A stretch of DNA of 64,000 nt. It comes from Flavobacteriales bacterium (GTDB lineage: Bacteria > Bacteroidota > Bacteroidia > Flavobacteriales_F > PHOS-HE28). The stretch covers positions 930,001 to 994,000 of the forward strand of contig CP065018.1 of assembly GCA_016700415.1 (NCBI GenBank), given 5' to 3'. Below are positions 1 to 8,506 of the stretch, piece by piece. The notes under the pieces were generated by a model that worked only from the letters and a program-made list of their open reading frames with translations, was not told the DNA's origin and made no database searches. A program made the position numbers and the translations under genes. Each line of letters opens with the position of its first letter. The stretch's first letter is position 1.

Positions 1-393
1 AGCGACGTGCTGATCAATGCCGCGCAACGCACCCGTGTCACGCCGATGACCGAAGCGGTCTTCCCCACGATGATCTTCGGCTTCGCCGCGCTCTTCGGCC
101 TGGGCTGGCTGGTTTTTCGAACGGACCGCGTCGCGCTTCTCCATCCGCGCACTTGGTTCTGGGGTGCGCTGTTGGGCGGTGTGAACTACGGCTCCATCTA
201 CTTCCTGGTACTGGCGCTCTCACGTGGCGGTCTGCAGGCGAGCATCGTATTCCCGCTGGCGAACGTGGGCGTGATCCTCATCGGCACAGCCGCGTCCGTC
301 GTGTTGTTCAAGGAGCGTCTCCACTTGGTGCATTGGGTGGGCATCGCACTCTCGATCGTTGCGCTCTGCCTCATCATTTCAGCACCGGCATGA
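1..393 (+). CDS. EamA/DMT-family membrane transporter, C-terminal part
   Basis: The reading frame is open from the first base of the window to a TGA at 391-393, so the N-terminus lies outside. About 130 residues are visible with at least three hydrophobic segments, including one ending in a lysine-glutamate-arginine turn (LFKERL) followed by a last membrane helix. That is the typical end of a drug/metabolite (EamA, ten-helix) permease. The substrate cannot be told. The stop overlaps the start of the next gene by four bases (ATGA), so the two are probably co-translated. Another small multispanning transporter of the DMT superfamily is the main alternative. Confidence 0.75.
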   Translation, partial: SDVLINAAQRTRVTPMTEAVFPTMIFGFAALFGLGWLVFRTDRVALLHPRTWFWGALLGGVNYGSIYFLVLALSRGGLQASIVFPLANVGVILIGTAASVVLFKERLHLVHWVGIALSIVALCLIISAPA

Positions 394-995
394 GCAGCGA
401 CCGCTACTTCACACTGGCCGGGGAAAGCACGGGTGAGGTGCGCGAAAAAGCGAGCAAGTTCTTCGCCTACGCCTTCCCGATAGCGGATGAGGAGGACTTC
501 AAAAAGCAACAGGTGGAGATCACGCGGACGCATCACACGGCCCGTCACATCTGCCATGCCTGGGTGCTCGGTGATGCCGGCGAACAGTACCGCTCCTACG
601 ATGCGGGCGAGCCTTCCGGCAGCGCGGGCAAGCCCATCCTCCGCCAGCTACAAGGCGCTGATCTCACCTACTGCGCGGTCGTGGTGGTGCGCTACTTCGG
701 CGGAACCTTACTGGGAAAGGCGGGACTATCCCATGCCTTCGCGGACGCGGCGAAAGCAGCGCTGGCGAACAACAGCATCGTGGAACGTGTGGTACGTACG
801 GAGCTAACGGTACAGTGTTCCTATGCGCAAGTAGAAGAGGTGAAGCGTGACGTGCTGCTCCGTGAAGGTGAAATTCTACAAGCGGATTACGCGGAACGCT
901 GCCTGTTGCGCGTGGCCGTTGCACGCAGTGCAGTGGAAGGGCTTACGGAGAACTGGACGAGGATAGGTGTCGAGGTCAAGATGGAACACAGATGA
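390..995 (+). CDS. YigZ/IMPACT family protein
   Basis: 201 residues, the usual size for bacterial YigZ proteins. The N-terminal domain carries the family pattern of a KxSKFFAYAFP segment, HxARHxCHAWVLG and an SYDAGEPSGSAGKPIL stretch, then VVVVRYFGGTLLGKAGL. A DUF1949-like C-terminal domain follows. Homologues are related to eukaryotic IMPACT, which regulates GCN2; the bacterial role is not established, and proline-dipeptidase labels in databases are doubtful. The start at 390 is preferred because it overlaps the upstream transporter by ATGA and the conserved domain begins directly after it. A longer upstream extension in the same frame is only a shadow of the transporter gene. Confidence 0.9.
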   Translation: MSSDRYFTLAGESTGEVREKASKFFAYAFPIADEEDFKKQQVEITRTHHTARHICHAWVLGDAGEQYRSYDAGEPSGSAGKPILRQLQGADLTYCAVVVVRYFGGTLLGKAGLSHAFADAAKAALANNSIVERVVRTELTVQCSYAQVEEVKRDVLLREGEILQADYAERCLLRVAVARSAVEGLTENWTRIGVEVKMEHR

Positions 996-1053
996 CGCAG
1001 GAAGATCAGATCAACACAGATCAAGTTTGGTGATCCGCGGATAGTGATCGGTG

Positions 1054-1071
1054 CCCCGATACATATCGGGG
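1054..1071. repeat. Perfect 7-bp-stem hairpin between convergent genes
   Basis: CCCCGAT and ATCGGGG flank a four-base loop (ACAT). The hairpin lies between the convergent ends of the YigZ gene and the thioesterase gene, where a bidirectional terminator would be expected, but no T-tract follows on either strand. A short heptamer run (CTGCCAA, CTGCCAG, CTACAAC at 1078-1098) follows immediately. It could be a weak terminator or a dispersed intergenic repeat. Confidence 0.5.
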
Positions 1072-1118
1072 GGACTGCTGCCAACTGCCAGCTACAACCT
1101 CGTCAGCTATTTCAGCCT

Positions 1119-1526
1119 TCACGAAAAATGCGGCGCCAGCGCGACCAACAGCTCCTCCGGCGCGTGGCATAGCTTGTTCGTTTCCCGATCAATGAAGACT
1201 AAGGTGGTGACCGCCTCGTTGATCAATTCCCCCGCTTCATTGCGCACCTCGTATGCGAACTGGATGCGCACGGAAGGCATCGCTACGATGGTGGTGCGCA
1301 CGGTGAGCAGATCATCATAGAAGGCCGGCTTGTGGTAGGTCACCTTGAGGTCGCGCACCGGAAGCATCACGCCTTCCTCTTCCATGCGGCGGTACGACAT
1401 TCCCAGGCTCCGCAAGGCTTCCACGCGGCCCACTTCGAAATACTGTGCATAAGTACCATAGTAGACGTAGCCCATTTTGTCGGTCTCGGCATATCGGACG
1501 CGTACGGTGGTCTGGTGGCTGAACAT
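1119..1526 (-). CDS. Acyl-CoA thioesterase, YbgC/FadM-like hotdog protein
   Basis: 135 residues beginning MFSHQTTVRVRYAETDKMG. The motif RYAETDxMGxVYYGTYxxYFE is the 4-hydroxybenzoyl-CoA thioesterase / YbgC signature, with the catalytic aspartate in ETD. Proteins of this family hydrolyse acyl-CoA thioesters as single-domain hotdog-fold oligomers in the cytoplasm. The start at 1526 is chosen because the hotdog domain begins there; an upstream in-frame ATG at 1571 would add 15 unconserved residues. The gene is convergent with the YigZ gene. The physiological acyl-CoA is unknown. Confidence 0.88.
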   Translation of the reverse strand: MFSHQTTVRVRYAETDKMGYVYYGTYAQYFEVGRVEALRSLGMSYRRMEEEGVMLPVRDLKVTYHKPAFYDDLLTVRTTIVAMPSVRIQFAYEVRNEAGELINEAVTTLVFIDRETNKLCHAPEELLVALAPHFS

Positions 1527-1934
1527 GGGTCGGAATATAGGAAGGGATCTGCACAAAACAGTGCTCGACAACGTGGCTTGTATCCACTAACTTCACCGCC
1601 AAGCACCCTCCACCATGCAACTCCACGACCCTTCCAAAAGCACCCTGGGGGAGGTTCTTGAAAATAGGCGTTGCACATTCGGCTTTCCGCTTAGGCCCAC
1701 GCATGTAATGCCTCTTGCCGGGATTCCCACACCCTTCGGAAACCCTTGGTGGGCGCGGGATACAGAAAACAGCACACTCGAGGCGGTTATCGCAAATAAT
1801 TCGATCCGCGCAAATGCGAATGCACTTTTTTTTTCACCGTTCGCTGCTCATATTTGCCTCCCTTCTGAAAGAGGCCGACGCTTGAAGCGATCCGATACAC
1901 ACATCCCCACCAGAGTAAACCCACCGGTAGCACT
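1527..1934. other. 408-bp intergenic region upstream of dnaA
   Basis: The gap separates the divergent thioesterase and dnaA genes. A T-tract at 1826-1834 is followed by CATATTTG at 1849-1856, one base off the Bacteroidota -7 consensus TAnnTTTG and a plausible dnaA promoter. Near-matches to the DnaA box TTATCCACA exist (for example GTATCCACT around 1580), but there is no cluster of good boxes. I therefore do not call an origin. No convincing gene is seen here; open frames on both strands lack family motifs. Confidence 0.5.
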
Positions 1935-3365
1935 ATGAAGAAAGACCACGAAAAGATCTGGGGGCGGTGCCTCGATGTGATCAAGGACAACGTTAGCCAG
2001 CAGAGCTTCAAAACCTGGTTCGAACCGATCCGGGCGGTGAAGATGGCCGACAACGTCCTGACCATCCAGGTGCCCTCGCAGTTCTTTTATGAATGGCTCG
2101 AAGAGCATTACATCGGCCTGCTTAAGAAGATCATCCGCAAGGAGATCGGGGCCGAAGGGCGCTTGGAATACTCCATCATCATGGAGAACCGCATCAAGAG
2201 CACCAATCCATACACCGTGCGGGTACCGACCAGCAACGCACGCGAAGTGAAGAACCCGGCGGTGAGCCTCCCGATCGATGTGGCGAACAGCCCGATCAAA
2301 AACCCGTTCATCATCCCGGGCCTCCGCAAAATCAAGATAGAGAGCCACCTCAACCCCAACTACTCCTTCGAGAACTTCATCGAAGGCGACTGCAACCGGC
2401 TCGCGCGCAGCGCCGGGTTCGCCGTTGCCCAAAAACCCGGCGGCACCGCCTTCAACCCGCTACTGATCTACGGCGGCGTGGGCCTTGGAAAGACACACCT
2501 CGCCCACGCCATCGGCATTGAGATCAAACGCAACCACCCGGAGAAGACCATTCTCTACGTGCCCGCCGAGAAGTTCACCCAACAGTTCATCGAAGCGGTG
2601 AAGAACAACACCATGGGCGATTTCCAGCAGTTCTATCAGATGATGGACGTGCTGATCATCGATGATGTGCAGTTCCTTGCCGGAAAGGAAAAGACACAGG
2701 ATGTCTTCTTCCACATCTTCAACCACCTGCACCAAAGTGGCAAGCAGCTGGTGATCAGCAGCGACAAGGCACCCGTGGAAATGAGCGGCATGGAGCAACG
2801 CCTGCTCTCCCGTTTCAAGTGGGGCCTTAGCGCCGACCTGCAGACGCCCGGCCTCGAGACGCGCATCGCCATCCTCCAGAAGAAGATGTATGCCGAGGGC
2901 ATCGACCTGCCCAAGGACGTTGTGGAATACTTGGCGTACAGCATCACCACCAACATCCGTGAACTGGAAGGCGCCATGATCAGCCTCATCGCGCAGAGCT
3001 CCCTCAACAAGAAAGCGGTGAACCTGGAGCTCGCCAAGCAGATGATCGACAAGTTCGTGAAGAACACCGCTCGCGAGGTGTCGATCGACTACATCCAAAA
3101 AGTGGTGTGCGACTACTTCGACCTGCCGATCGAACTGCTGAAGAGCAAGACCCGCAAGCGCGAAGTGGTACAGGCCCGCCAGATCGCGATGTACTTCGCG
3201 AAGAAGATGACCAAGAGTTCACTGGCCAACATCGGCGCGCACTGCGGCGGAAAGGACCACGCTACCGTGCTTCACGCCTGCCGTACGGTGAACAACCTGC
3301 AAGAGACGGACAAGCAGTTCCGCGGCTACTTGGAGGACTTGGAGAAAAAGTTGAGCATCCACTGA
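1935..3365 (+). CDS. dnaA: Chromosomal replication initiator DnaA
   Basis: 476 residues, normal length. An N-terminal domain I (WGRCLDVIKDNVSQQSFKTW) is followed by a linker, then the AAA+ domain with Walker A GGVGLGKTH near residue 180 and Walker B LIIDDVQFLAGK near residue 238. The C-terminal DNA-binding domain IV contains the DnaA signature (GGKDHATVLHACRTV, residues about 437-451). The protein binds DnaA boxes and melts the origin. The start codon is the only one giving a full domain I; no strong Shine-Dalgarno precedes it, as is common in this phylum. No dnaN or recF neighbours are present. Confidence 0.99.
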   Translation: MKKDHEKIWGRCLDVIKDNVSQQSFKTWFEPIRAVKMADNVLTIQVPSQFFYEWLEEHYIGLLKKIIRKEIGAEGRLEYSIIMENRIKSTNPYTVRVPTSNAREVKNPAVSLPIDVANSPIKNPFIIPGLRKIKIESHLNPNYSFENFIEGDCNRLARSAGFAVAQKPGGTAFNPLLIYGGVGLGKTHLAHAIGIEIKRNHPEKTILYVPAEKFTQQFIEAVKNNTMGDFQQFYQMMDVLIIDDVQFLAGKEKTQDVFFHIFNHLHQSGKQLVISSDKAPVEMSGMEQRLLSRFKWGLSADLQTPGLETRIAILQKKMYAEGIDLPKDVVEYLAYSITTNIRELEGAMISLIAQSSLNKKAVNLELAKQMIDKFVKNTAREVSIDYIQKVVCDYFDLPIELLKSKTRKREVVQARQIAMYFAKKMTKSSLANIGAHCGGKDHATVLHACRTVNNLQETDKQFRGYLEDLEKKLSIH

Positions 3366-3386
3366 AGGCGATAACGATCGCATTGG

Positions 3387-3415
3387 AAAAGCCCTGGAGT
3401 GATCCCGGGCTTTTT
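3387..3415 (+). terminator. Intrinsic terminator after dnaA
   Basis: AAAAGCCCTGG pairs with CCCGGGCTTTT with one mismatch across a six-base loop, followed by a T-run. It lies 22 bases after the dnaA stop codon. The remaining gap to 3615 shows no gene; a TACTTTG-like element just before the next gene may be its promoter. Confidence 0.85.
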
Positions 3416-3615
3416 CGTTTCATGGACACTATTCAAGTAGCTCGCGCTCGGTTCCCTCCCCCTCAAATCGTGCGAGCGTCCGATATCCATCTGACCACGC
3501 GCGTCCGTTTACCTAGTTGAGGCGGTTTGTTCCCCCCTCCTGAGAAACGTCAACCGGCAGCACCGCGGCCCTCCCTACTTTGCCCGGCGGCAATGAGCTA
3601 CTGCCGCAAGCGAAC

Positions 3616-4374
3616 ATGAGCGACCCCGTCCACCTTCACCAAGAACTCGACGTGCGCGTAATGGTGCCCATCGACCGGCACCGCACCCTGCTGAAACTGT
3701 TCAAGGAACTGCCCGTGGGTGAACGCTTCATCTTCATCAACGACCACGACCCTTTGCCGCTGTACTACGAGTTCCGCTCCATCCACGGGGATGTGGTGGG
3801 CTGGGAATACCTGCAGAGGGGCGGACACGATTGGAAGGTGATGGTGACGCGCCAAGAGGACTCCGTGGGGCGCGAATTCACCGATATCTCCACGCTGATG
3901 GACCTGCGCAAGATGGATCCGAAGGACCTGCGGCACGTGGTCTTCCATCGCTACGGCATGATGGAGGAGGGCCACATCATGGAACTTATCGCAGCGACGG
4001 ATCCCACCGAGATCCACAACATCTTCCGCGACAGTTTCGATGGTGAATACACGTGGACGTACCGCAAACAGGAACCCGGCGAGTTCGTGGTACATGTCCG
4101 CAAGGAAGTAGGGAAGAAGCCGACGGAGGCGGCCACGAGCAGGGTGGTGAGCACCTTCGATGTGCGCCCGTACCACCCGGCCAAGCGCCACGAGATGGTC
4201 TTCGATTCGTTCGCTGAACTGGAGCCCGGCGAGGCCTTCATCTTCACCAACGACCACGATCCCAAGCCGCTCTACTACCAGATCGAAGCGGAGAACAAGT
4301 TGCCCTTCACCTGGGAATATCTGCAGGCCGGGCCGGAGGTGTGGCAGGTGAAAGTGGCCAAGACGAAGGCCTGA
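3616..4374 (+). CDS. DUF2249 protein with three tandem domains
   Basis: 252 residues. Domains 1 (about 8-76) and 3 (about 177-250) are clear DUF2249 units with the core FIFxNDHDPxPLYYxxxxxxxxxxxWEYLQ. The middle unit (about 84-162) keeps the length and general pattern but has lost NDHDP. DUF2249 is a small TusA-like domain of uncertain chemistry that often neighbours iron-centre repair, NO-response and denitrification genes. The start at 3616 removes 12 unconserved residues from a longer frame. It stands just upstream of the RIC operon, separated by 160 bases with its own candidate operator, and probably belongs to the same response. No membrane segment or signal peptide is present. Confidence 0.85.
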   Translation: MSDPVHLHQELDVRVMVPIDRHRTLLKLFKELPVGERFIFINDHDPLPLYYEFRSIHGDVVGWEYLQRGGHDWKVMVTRQEDSVGREFTDISTLMDLRKMDPKDLRHVVFHRYGMMEEGHIMELIAATDPTEIHNIFRDSFDGEYTWTYRKQEPGEFVVHVRKEVGKKPTEAATSRVVSTFDVRPYHPAKRHEMVFDSFAELEPGEAFIFTNDHDPKPLYYQIEAENKLPFTWEYLQAGPEVWQVKVAKTKA

Positions 4375-4471
4375 AGCGGAGCTTGCCGCTTCGACTCTTG
4401 TATTCCTCTTAACACGCATTGCCCGAAGGCCGTCGACCGGTTCCAGCGCCTCGGATCCTATAAAAGCATTG

Positions 4472-4485
4472 CAATACTTGTATTG
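4472..4485. promoter_or_regulatory. Perfect palindrome, candidate operator of the RIC operon
   Basis: CAATAC-TT-GTATTG is a perfect 6+6 inverted repeat 50 bases before the ATG of the RIC gene. A TTG at 4478-4480 inside it lies 17 bases before a TAACTTG element at 4498-4504, so the palindrome could cover a -33 box. It is not an FNR/DNR half-site (TTGAT). The Rrf2 regulator at the end of the operon, or a CRP/FNR-type factor elsewhere, could bind it. This is inference from symmetry and position only. Confidence 0.4.
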
Positions 4486-4534
4486 GTCGATCCATGCTAA
4501 CTTGCGCCCGATCATCCGATCACAAAGCAGAACC

Positions 4535-5977
4535 ATGGAAACAACGACCGAGAACATCCTGGACGTGACCCAGCTGGCGCCGCCGGTGAAGCACTCCACC
4601 ATCTTCGCACGCATCGCCGAACTGAAGGACGGTGAGAGCCTCATCCTCCACAACGATCACGACCCGGCACCGCTGCGCCACCAGTTGGGGCACACGCACC
4701 AGGACACCATTGGCTGGGAATACCTGGAAAAAGGCCCACAGTCGTGGAAGGTGAAACTGACCAAGCAACAGCCCCGCAACAACGAGGCGGGCCGGAACAT
4801 CCTGGACGTGACCAAGCTGCCACCGGAGATCAAGCACTCCACCATTTTCGGGCGCCTCGACGCGCTGCAAAGTGGCGAGAGCCTGACCATCCACAATGAC
4901 CACGACCCCGCCCCGCTGCGCTACCACTTACAGGCCGAGCATGGCGACGCCTACGGCTGGGAGTATTTGGAGCAGGGACCCGATTGGTGGAAGGTGAAGA
5001 TCACCAAGCGCATCACCAAGGAGAATTCCGCCGAAGGGAACAACCTGGACGTTACCAAGCTGGCGCCCCGCGAAAAACACCCCACCATCTTCTCACGCTA
5101 CCATGCCTTGAAGGAGGGCGAGAGCCTCACCATCCACAACGACCACGACCCCAAGCCGCTCTACTATCAGATGCAGGGCGAGATGGGCGACGTGTTCACT
5201 TGGGAATACCTGGAGCAGGGGCCTGCATGGTGGAGGGTGAAGATCATCAAGCGGCCTAGTGGCCAAGGCGCCGAAACGCTGGCGGAGATCGTGACCAAGG
5301 ACATGGGGAAGGCGGAGGTATTCAAGAAGTACGGCCTTGACTTCTGCTGCAATGGGCACCTCACCGTGCGCGAAGCCTGCGCTGCCAAGGGTCTGGATGT
5401 GGTCCGGATTGAACAGGAACTGCGTGAAGGGAACCACGCGAGCACGTCAGCGGCACTGCCCTACAACGATTGGGGGATCGACTTCCTGGCTGACTTTATC
5501 GTGAACACCCACCACGCCTACCTGCGCAAGACCCTGCCCGACCTGCAGAAATATGCCGCCAAGGTGGAGGAAGTACACGGGATGAACCACCCCGAACTGC
5601 ACCTCGTGCGCCGCTATGTGGATGAGGTGGCTGCGGAATTCAACGCACACCTGCCCGAGGAGGAGCGCAACATGTTCCCCTACATCAAGCAAATGGTGGC
5701 CGCCAAGAACAGCGGACAACCCTTGCCCGCCAGTACCATGGGGCGCTTCAAGGACAACCTGGACGCTTTGATGAAAGAGCACGCGCTTGTCGGTAGAAAG
5801 CTGGACCAGATCAATGAGGTGACCGAAGGCTACGGCCTGCCGGGCGATGCCTGCGCCAGCTACACCCTGCTCTACCGCATGCTGCACGAGCTGGAGGACG
5901 ACACCCACGTGCATATCCACTTGGAGAACAACATCCTCTTTCCCAAGGCGACGGAACTGGAGAAGTCGTTCCACTAA
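4535..5977 (+). CDS. Iron-sulfur cluster repair protein (RIC/ScdA) fused to three DUF2249 domains
   Basis: 480 residues. Three close DUF2249 repeats (about 8-77, 89-159, 170-239), each with HNDHDPxPLxY and WEYLExGPxWWKVK-type cores, precede a ScdA_N/DUF542 domain (about 246-298) containing the Cys271-Cys272 pair in LDFCCNG. A hemerythrin-like di-iron domain follows (about 312-478), with His326/327, His348, His352 and the HLPEEE stretch at 372-377. RIC proteins (YtfE, ScdA, DnrN) repair iron-sulfur and di-iron sites after nitric oxide or peroxide damage in the cytoplasm. Ordinary RIC is about 220-250 residues, so the triple N-terminal DUF2249 array doubles it. The start at 4535 leaves out 22 unconserved residues. 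It begins a run of five same-strand genes ending in an Rrf2 regulator. Confidence 0.93.
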   Translation: METTTENILDVTQLAPPVKHSTIFARIAELKDGESLILHNDHDPAPLRHQLGHTHQDTIGWEYLEKGPQSWKVKLTKQQPRNNEAGRNILDVTKLPPEIKHSTIFGRLDALQSGESLTIHNDHDPAPLRYHLQAEHGDAYGWEYLEQGPDWWKVKITKRITKENSAEGNNLDVTKLAPREKHPTIFSRYHALKEGESLTIHNDHDPKPLYYQMQGEMGDVFTWEYLEQGPAWWRVKIIKRPSGQGAETLAEIVTKDMGKAEVFKKYGLDFCCNGHLTVREACAAKGLDVVRIEQELREGNHASTSAALPYNDWGIDFLADFIVNTHHAYLRKTLPDLQKYAAKVEEVHGMNHPELHLVRRYVDEVAAEFNAHLPEEERNMFPYIKQMVAAKNSGQPLPASTMGRFKDNLDALMKEHALVGRKLDQINEVTEGYGLPGDACASYTLLYRMLHELEDDTHVHIHLENNILFPKATELEKSFH

Positions 5978-6074
5978 GAACGGCAGCATTGATGAAGCGG
6001 GAAGCGATGCGCTGCCGTGCAGGCAAGGAGGTGGCCTCTTGCGCCCCGCTCCATCCATGATCCATCGAACACCC

Positions 6075-6884
6075 ATGATCACGATCAACGCCAATACGAA
6101 GATCTCCGCGCTGCTGAAGGAAGATCCTGCGGCCTTGGAAGCCATCATCAGCCTCTCGCCCAAGTTCACCAAGCTGCGCAACCCGCTGCTGCGCAAACTG
6201 ATGGCCTCGCGCGCCACCATCCGCATGGCCAGCAAGATCGGGGGCGTTAGGCCGGAAGCCTTCTTCGCCAAGCTGGAACCCTTGGGCTTCGTCATCGACA
6301 AGGCGGAGGCCGTGGAGGAAACCGTAGCGCCCACGCCCATGCCGGAGTTCATGAAGCACATCACGCCGGAGAACGTGCTGGAGCTGGACGTGCAGCCCAT
6401 CCTGAACGAAGGCAAGGACCCCTTCACCCTGATCCTCGGAAAGGTGAAGGCCTTGGAGCCTCGGCAAACGCTGAAGATCATCAACGACTTCGAGCCCATC
6501 CCGCTGATCCTGCTGCTGGAAAAACAAGGCTTCAAGACCTACTCGGAGATGGTGGACGGTGGTTTATACCACACGTGGTTCTTCAAGGCGGATGCCAGCA
6601 CCATCCCGAGCGCCACCGTGAAGGGCAATGCCGATGACTTCGATACGTGGGTGAAGAAGTTCGAGGGGCACACCACCACCATCGACGTGCGCCACTTGGA
6701 GATGCCCTTGCCCATGCTCACCATTCTGGACGAGTTGGATAAGCTCCCAGACGGCCAAGCACTCTACGTGGACCACAAGCGGATCCCCGTGTTCCTGCTG
6801 CCCGAACTGGAAGAACGGAAGTTCGAGTACCGCGCCAAGGAGATCAGTGAGGGCAACGTGAAGCTCTTCATCTTCAAGCCCTGA
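6075..6884 (+). CDS. DUF1858-DUF2249 fusion protein
   Basis: 269 residues from the ATG at 6075 (an alternative ATG is at 6057). Residues 1-65 form a DUF1858 domain (ITINANTKISALLKEDPAAL..., with the xSPKFxKLRNPLLRK and RATIRMASKIGGV segments) seen in hybrid-cluster and NO-associated proteins. Two DUF2249-like units follow, in which NDHDP is degenerated to NDFEPIPLI and VDHKRIPVFL. The gene follows the RIC gene after 97 bases and touches the next gene with no gap. Function is unknown; the context suggests a partner in repair or electron/sulfur delivery during nitrosative stress. Confidence 0.82.
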   Translation: MITINANTKISALLKEDPAALEAIISLSPKFTKLRNPLLRKLMASRATIRMASKIGGVRPEAFFAKLEPLGFVIDKAEAVEETVAPTPMPEFMKHITPENVLELDVQPILNEGKDPFTLILGKVKALEPRQTLKIINDFEPIPLILLLEKQGFKTYSEMVDGGLYHTWFFKADASTIPSATVKGNADDFDTWVKKFEGHTTTIDVRHLEMPLPMLTILDELDKLPDGQALYVDHKRIPVFLLPELEERKFEYRAKEISEGNVKLFIFKP

Positions 6885-8177
6885 ATGATAGGTCCGGCCC
6901 TGAGCAGCAACGTGGCCCGTACCACCTCGCACAAGGTGGTGATCCCGTTCTATGTCTATGCGGCGGTATCGTTCCTGGTGGCCACCGTTCTGCTGCTCAC
7001 ATCGCGCGGTGCCTTCACCGGCCATTATTTCCAGCCGCACATCCTGGCCATCACCCATGTGATGGCGCTTGGCTGGGCCACCATGATCATCTTGGGCGCC
7101 AGCCACCAACTGGTGCCGGTGCTGATCGAGAACGACCTCTACAGCACCAAGCTGGGCCATCTGTCCTTCGGTCTGGCCGCCGTGGGCATTCCGCTGCTGG
7201 TGTATGGTTTCTACACCTTCGACCTGGGTCTTGTGGCCCAATTGGGCGGCTCGTTGGTTACGGCTGCGGTGCTCGTCTACTGCGTCAACATCGCCCTCAG
7301 CATTTCCGATAGCAAACGGAAGAACGTCCACGCGGTGTTCGTCTTCACGGCCACCCTTTGGTTGCTGCTCACGGTGTCGCTCGGGCTGGCGATGCTCTTC
7401 AACTTCACTGCGTTCGTGTTGCCCCAGGACTCCTTGTACTTCCTCTCCCTGCATGCCCACCTCGGTCTGGTGGGTTGGTTCCTGTTGCTGGTGATGGGTG
7501 TGGGCTCGCGGCTGATCCCCATGTTCCTGATCTCCAAATACAGCGCCCCCCGGCTGCTGTGGGTGGTGTTCGCGCTGGTGAACACGGGACTCGTGCTCTA
7601 CGGCCTGCTGTTCCTCTTCCATGCGGCGCCGGGCCTCAGCTTCGTACCCGCAGGCATGGTGCTGTTGGCCTTGCTGCTCTTCGCGTACTACTGCAGGCAG
7701 GCCTACACCCAACGCATCCGGAAGAAGGTGGACGACCAGATGAAGATCTCGTTGTTGGCCGTGGCCCTGCTGCTACTGCCCACGGTGGTGCTGCTGGCAC
7801 TGATCGGCGTGCTGCTGGCCTCGTCCAGCGCACATGCCAATGTGGTGCTGCTCTACGGCTTCACCATCTTCTTCGGTTGGCTTACGGCGATCATTCTGGG
7901 CATGACCTTCAAGACCCTGCCCTTCATTGTCTGGAACAAACTGTACAGCCACCGCGCCTCACTGGGTAAGATGCCCAGCCCGAAGGACCTGTTCAGCGAG
8001 CGGGTGTACCGGGCCATGGCGCTGGCCTACCTGTTGGGCTTTGTCCTCTTCGGCTGCGGCATCCTCTTCGCTGCACCGATCCTGCTGGTGACAGGCAGCA
8101 TCGCTCTGCTGACCACCGCGGTGCTGTACAACTGGAACGTCCTGCGTTTGGTGAACCACAAGCCTTTCCGAAAATGA
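6885..8177 (+). CDS. Haem-copper-oxidase subunit I-like / NnrS-like membrane protein
   Basis: 430 residues with about 12 hydrophobic segments and no soluble domain. Conserved-looking histidines sit in membrane segments: PHILAITH (His52, His58), GASHQL (His74) and LHAHLGLVGW (His190, His192). This arrangement recalls single-subunit members of the haem-copper oxidase / NO reductase superfamily and NnrS. NnrS is a haem- and copper-containing protein that relieves NO stress in other bacteria. No subunit II or cytochrome c gene is adjacent, so it is unlikely to be a complete terminal oxidase. It is flanked by iron-centre repair genes and overlaps the next gene by ATGA. NO sensing, detoxification or haem handling is inferred. 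Confidence 0.75.
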   Translation: MIGPALSSNVARTTSHKVVIPFYVYAAVSFLVATVLLLTSRGAFTGHYFQPHILAITHVMALGWATMIILGASHQLVPVLIENDLYSTKLGHLSFGLAAVGIPLLVYGFYTFDLGLVAQLGGSLVTAAVLVYCVNIALSISDSKRKNVHAVFVFTATLWLLLTVSLGLAMLFNFTAFVLPQDSLYFLSLHAHLGLVGWFLLLVMGVGSRLIPMFLISKYSAPRLLWVVFALVNTGLVLYGLLFLFHAAPGLSFVPAGMVLLALLLFAYYCRQAYTQRIRKKVDDQMKISLLAVALLLLPTVVLLALIGVLLASSSAHANVVLLYGFTIFFGWLTAIILGMTFKTLPFIVWNKLYSHRASLGKMPSPKDLFSERVYRAMALAYLLGFVLFGCGILFAAPILLVTGSIALLTTAVLYNWNVLRLVNHKPFRK

Positions 8178-8500
8178 ACATCAAGACCAACAACGACGAA
8201 AAGTGCGAAACCGGCTTGGCCGCCTTGCGGTTCGTGGACGACCCCGAGATCGGTCTGAACATCGTGGACCTGGGCCTCGTGTACGGGCTGGAGTTCGGCG
8301 AGGAGGACGAGCACAAGGTGACCTGCACCATGACCCTCACCACGGAGTTCTGCCCCATGGGCGGATCCATCCAGACCAACATCACGGAAGCCTTGAAGAT
8401 GGCATTCCCCGGCTATGAGGTGGTGGTGATCCTCTCCTTCGATCCGCCGTGGAGCCAGCAGCGGATCTCGGAGGCAGGACGCTTATTCCTTGGCGGTTAG
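8174..8500 (+). CDS. MIP18/SufT-like (DUF59) metal-sulfur cluster protein
   Basis: 108 residues, the usual single-domain size. The pattern DPEIGLNIVDLGLVYGLEF, then VTCTMTLTTEFCPMGG and FDPPWSQQRIS is diagnostic of the DUF59/PaaD/SufT family. It includes the cysteine in the TEFCPMG loop that can contact cluster or metal. Family members help to load or mature iron-sulfur proteins. Translation is coupled to the membrane protein through a four-base overlap, and an Rrf2 regulator follows after six bases. In this setting a role in cluster rebuilding after NO damage fits better than the PaaD role in phenylacetate oxygenase. Confidence 0.88.
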   Translation: MNIKTNNDEKCETGLAALRFVDDPEIGLNIVDLGLVYGLEFGEEDEHKVTCTMTLTTEFCPMGGSIQTNITEALKMAFPGYEVVVILSFDPPWSQQRISEAGRLFLGG

Positions 8501-8506
8501 TACACG

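Noticed and set aside
1572..1934. Replication origin next to dnaA
   Set aside because: Only isolated near-matches to the DnaA box were found, no cluster and no clear AT-rich unwinding element; dnaN, recF and gyrB are absent.
3598..4653. 351-codon reverse-strand frame opposite the DUF2249 gene
   Set aside because: It mirrors the DUF2249 repeats (His/Val/Leu-rich shadow) and runs across two real genes and the operator; no family motif.
8174..8500. Phenylacetate oxygenase subunit PaaD
   Set aside because: The DUF59 family matches, but the neighbours are iron-centre repair genes and no paaABCE is adjacent.
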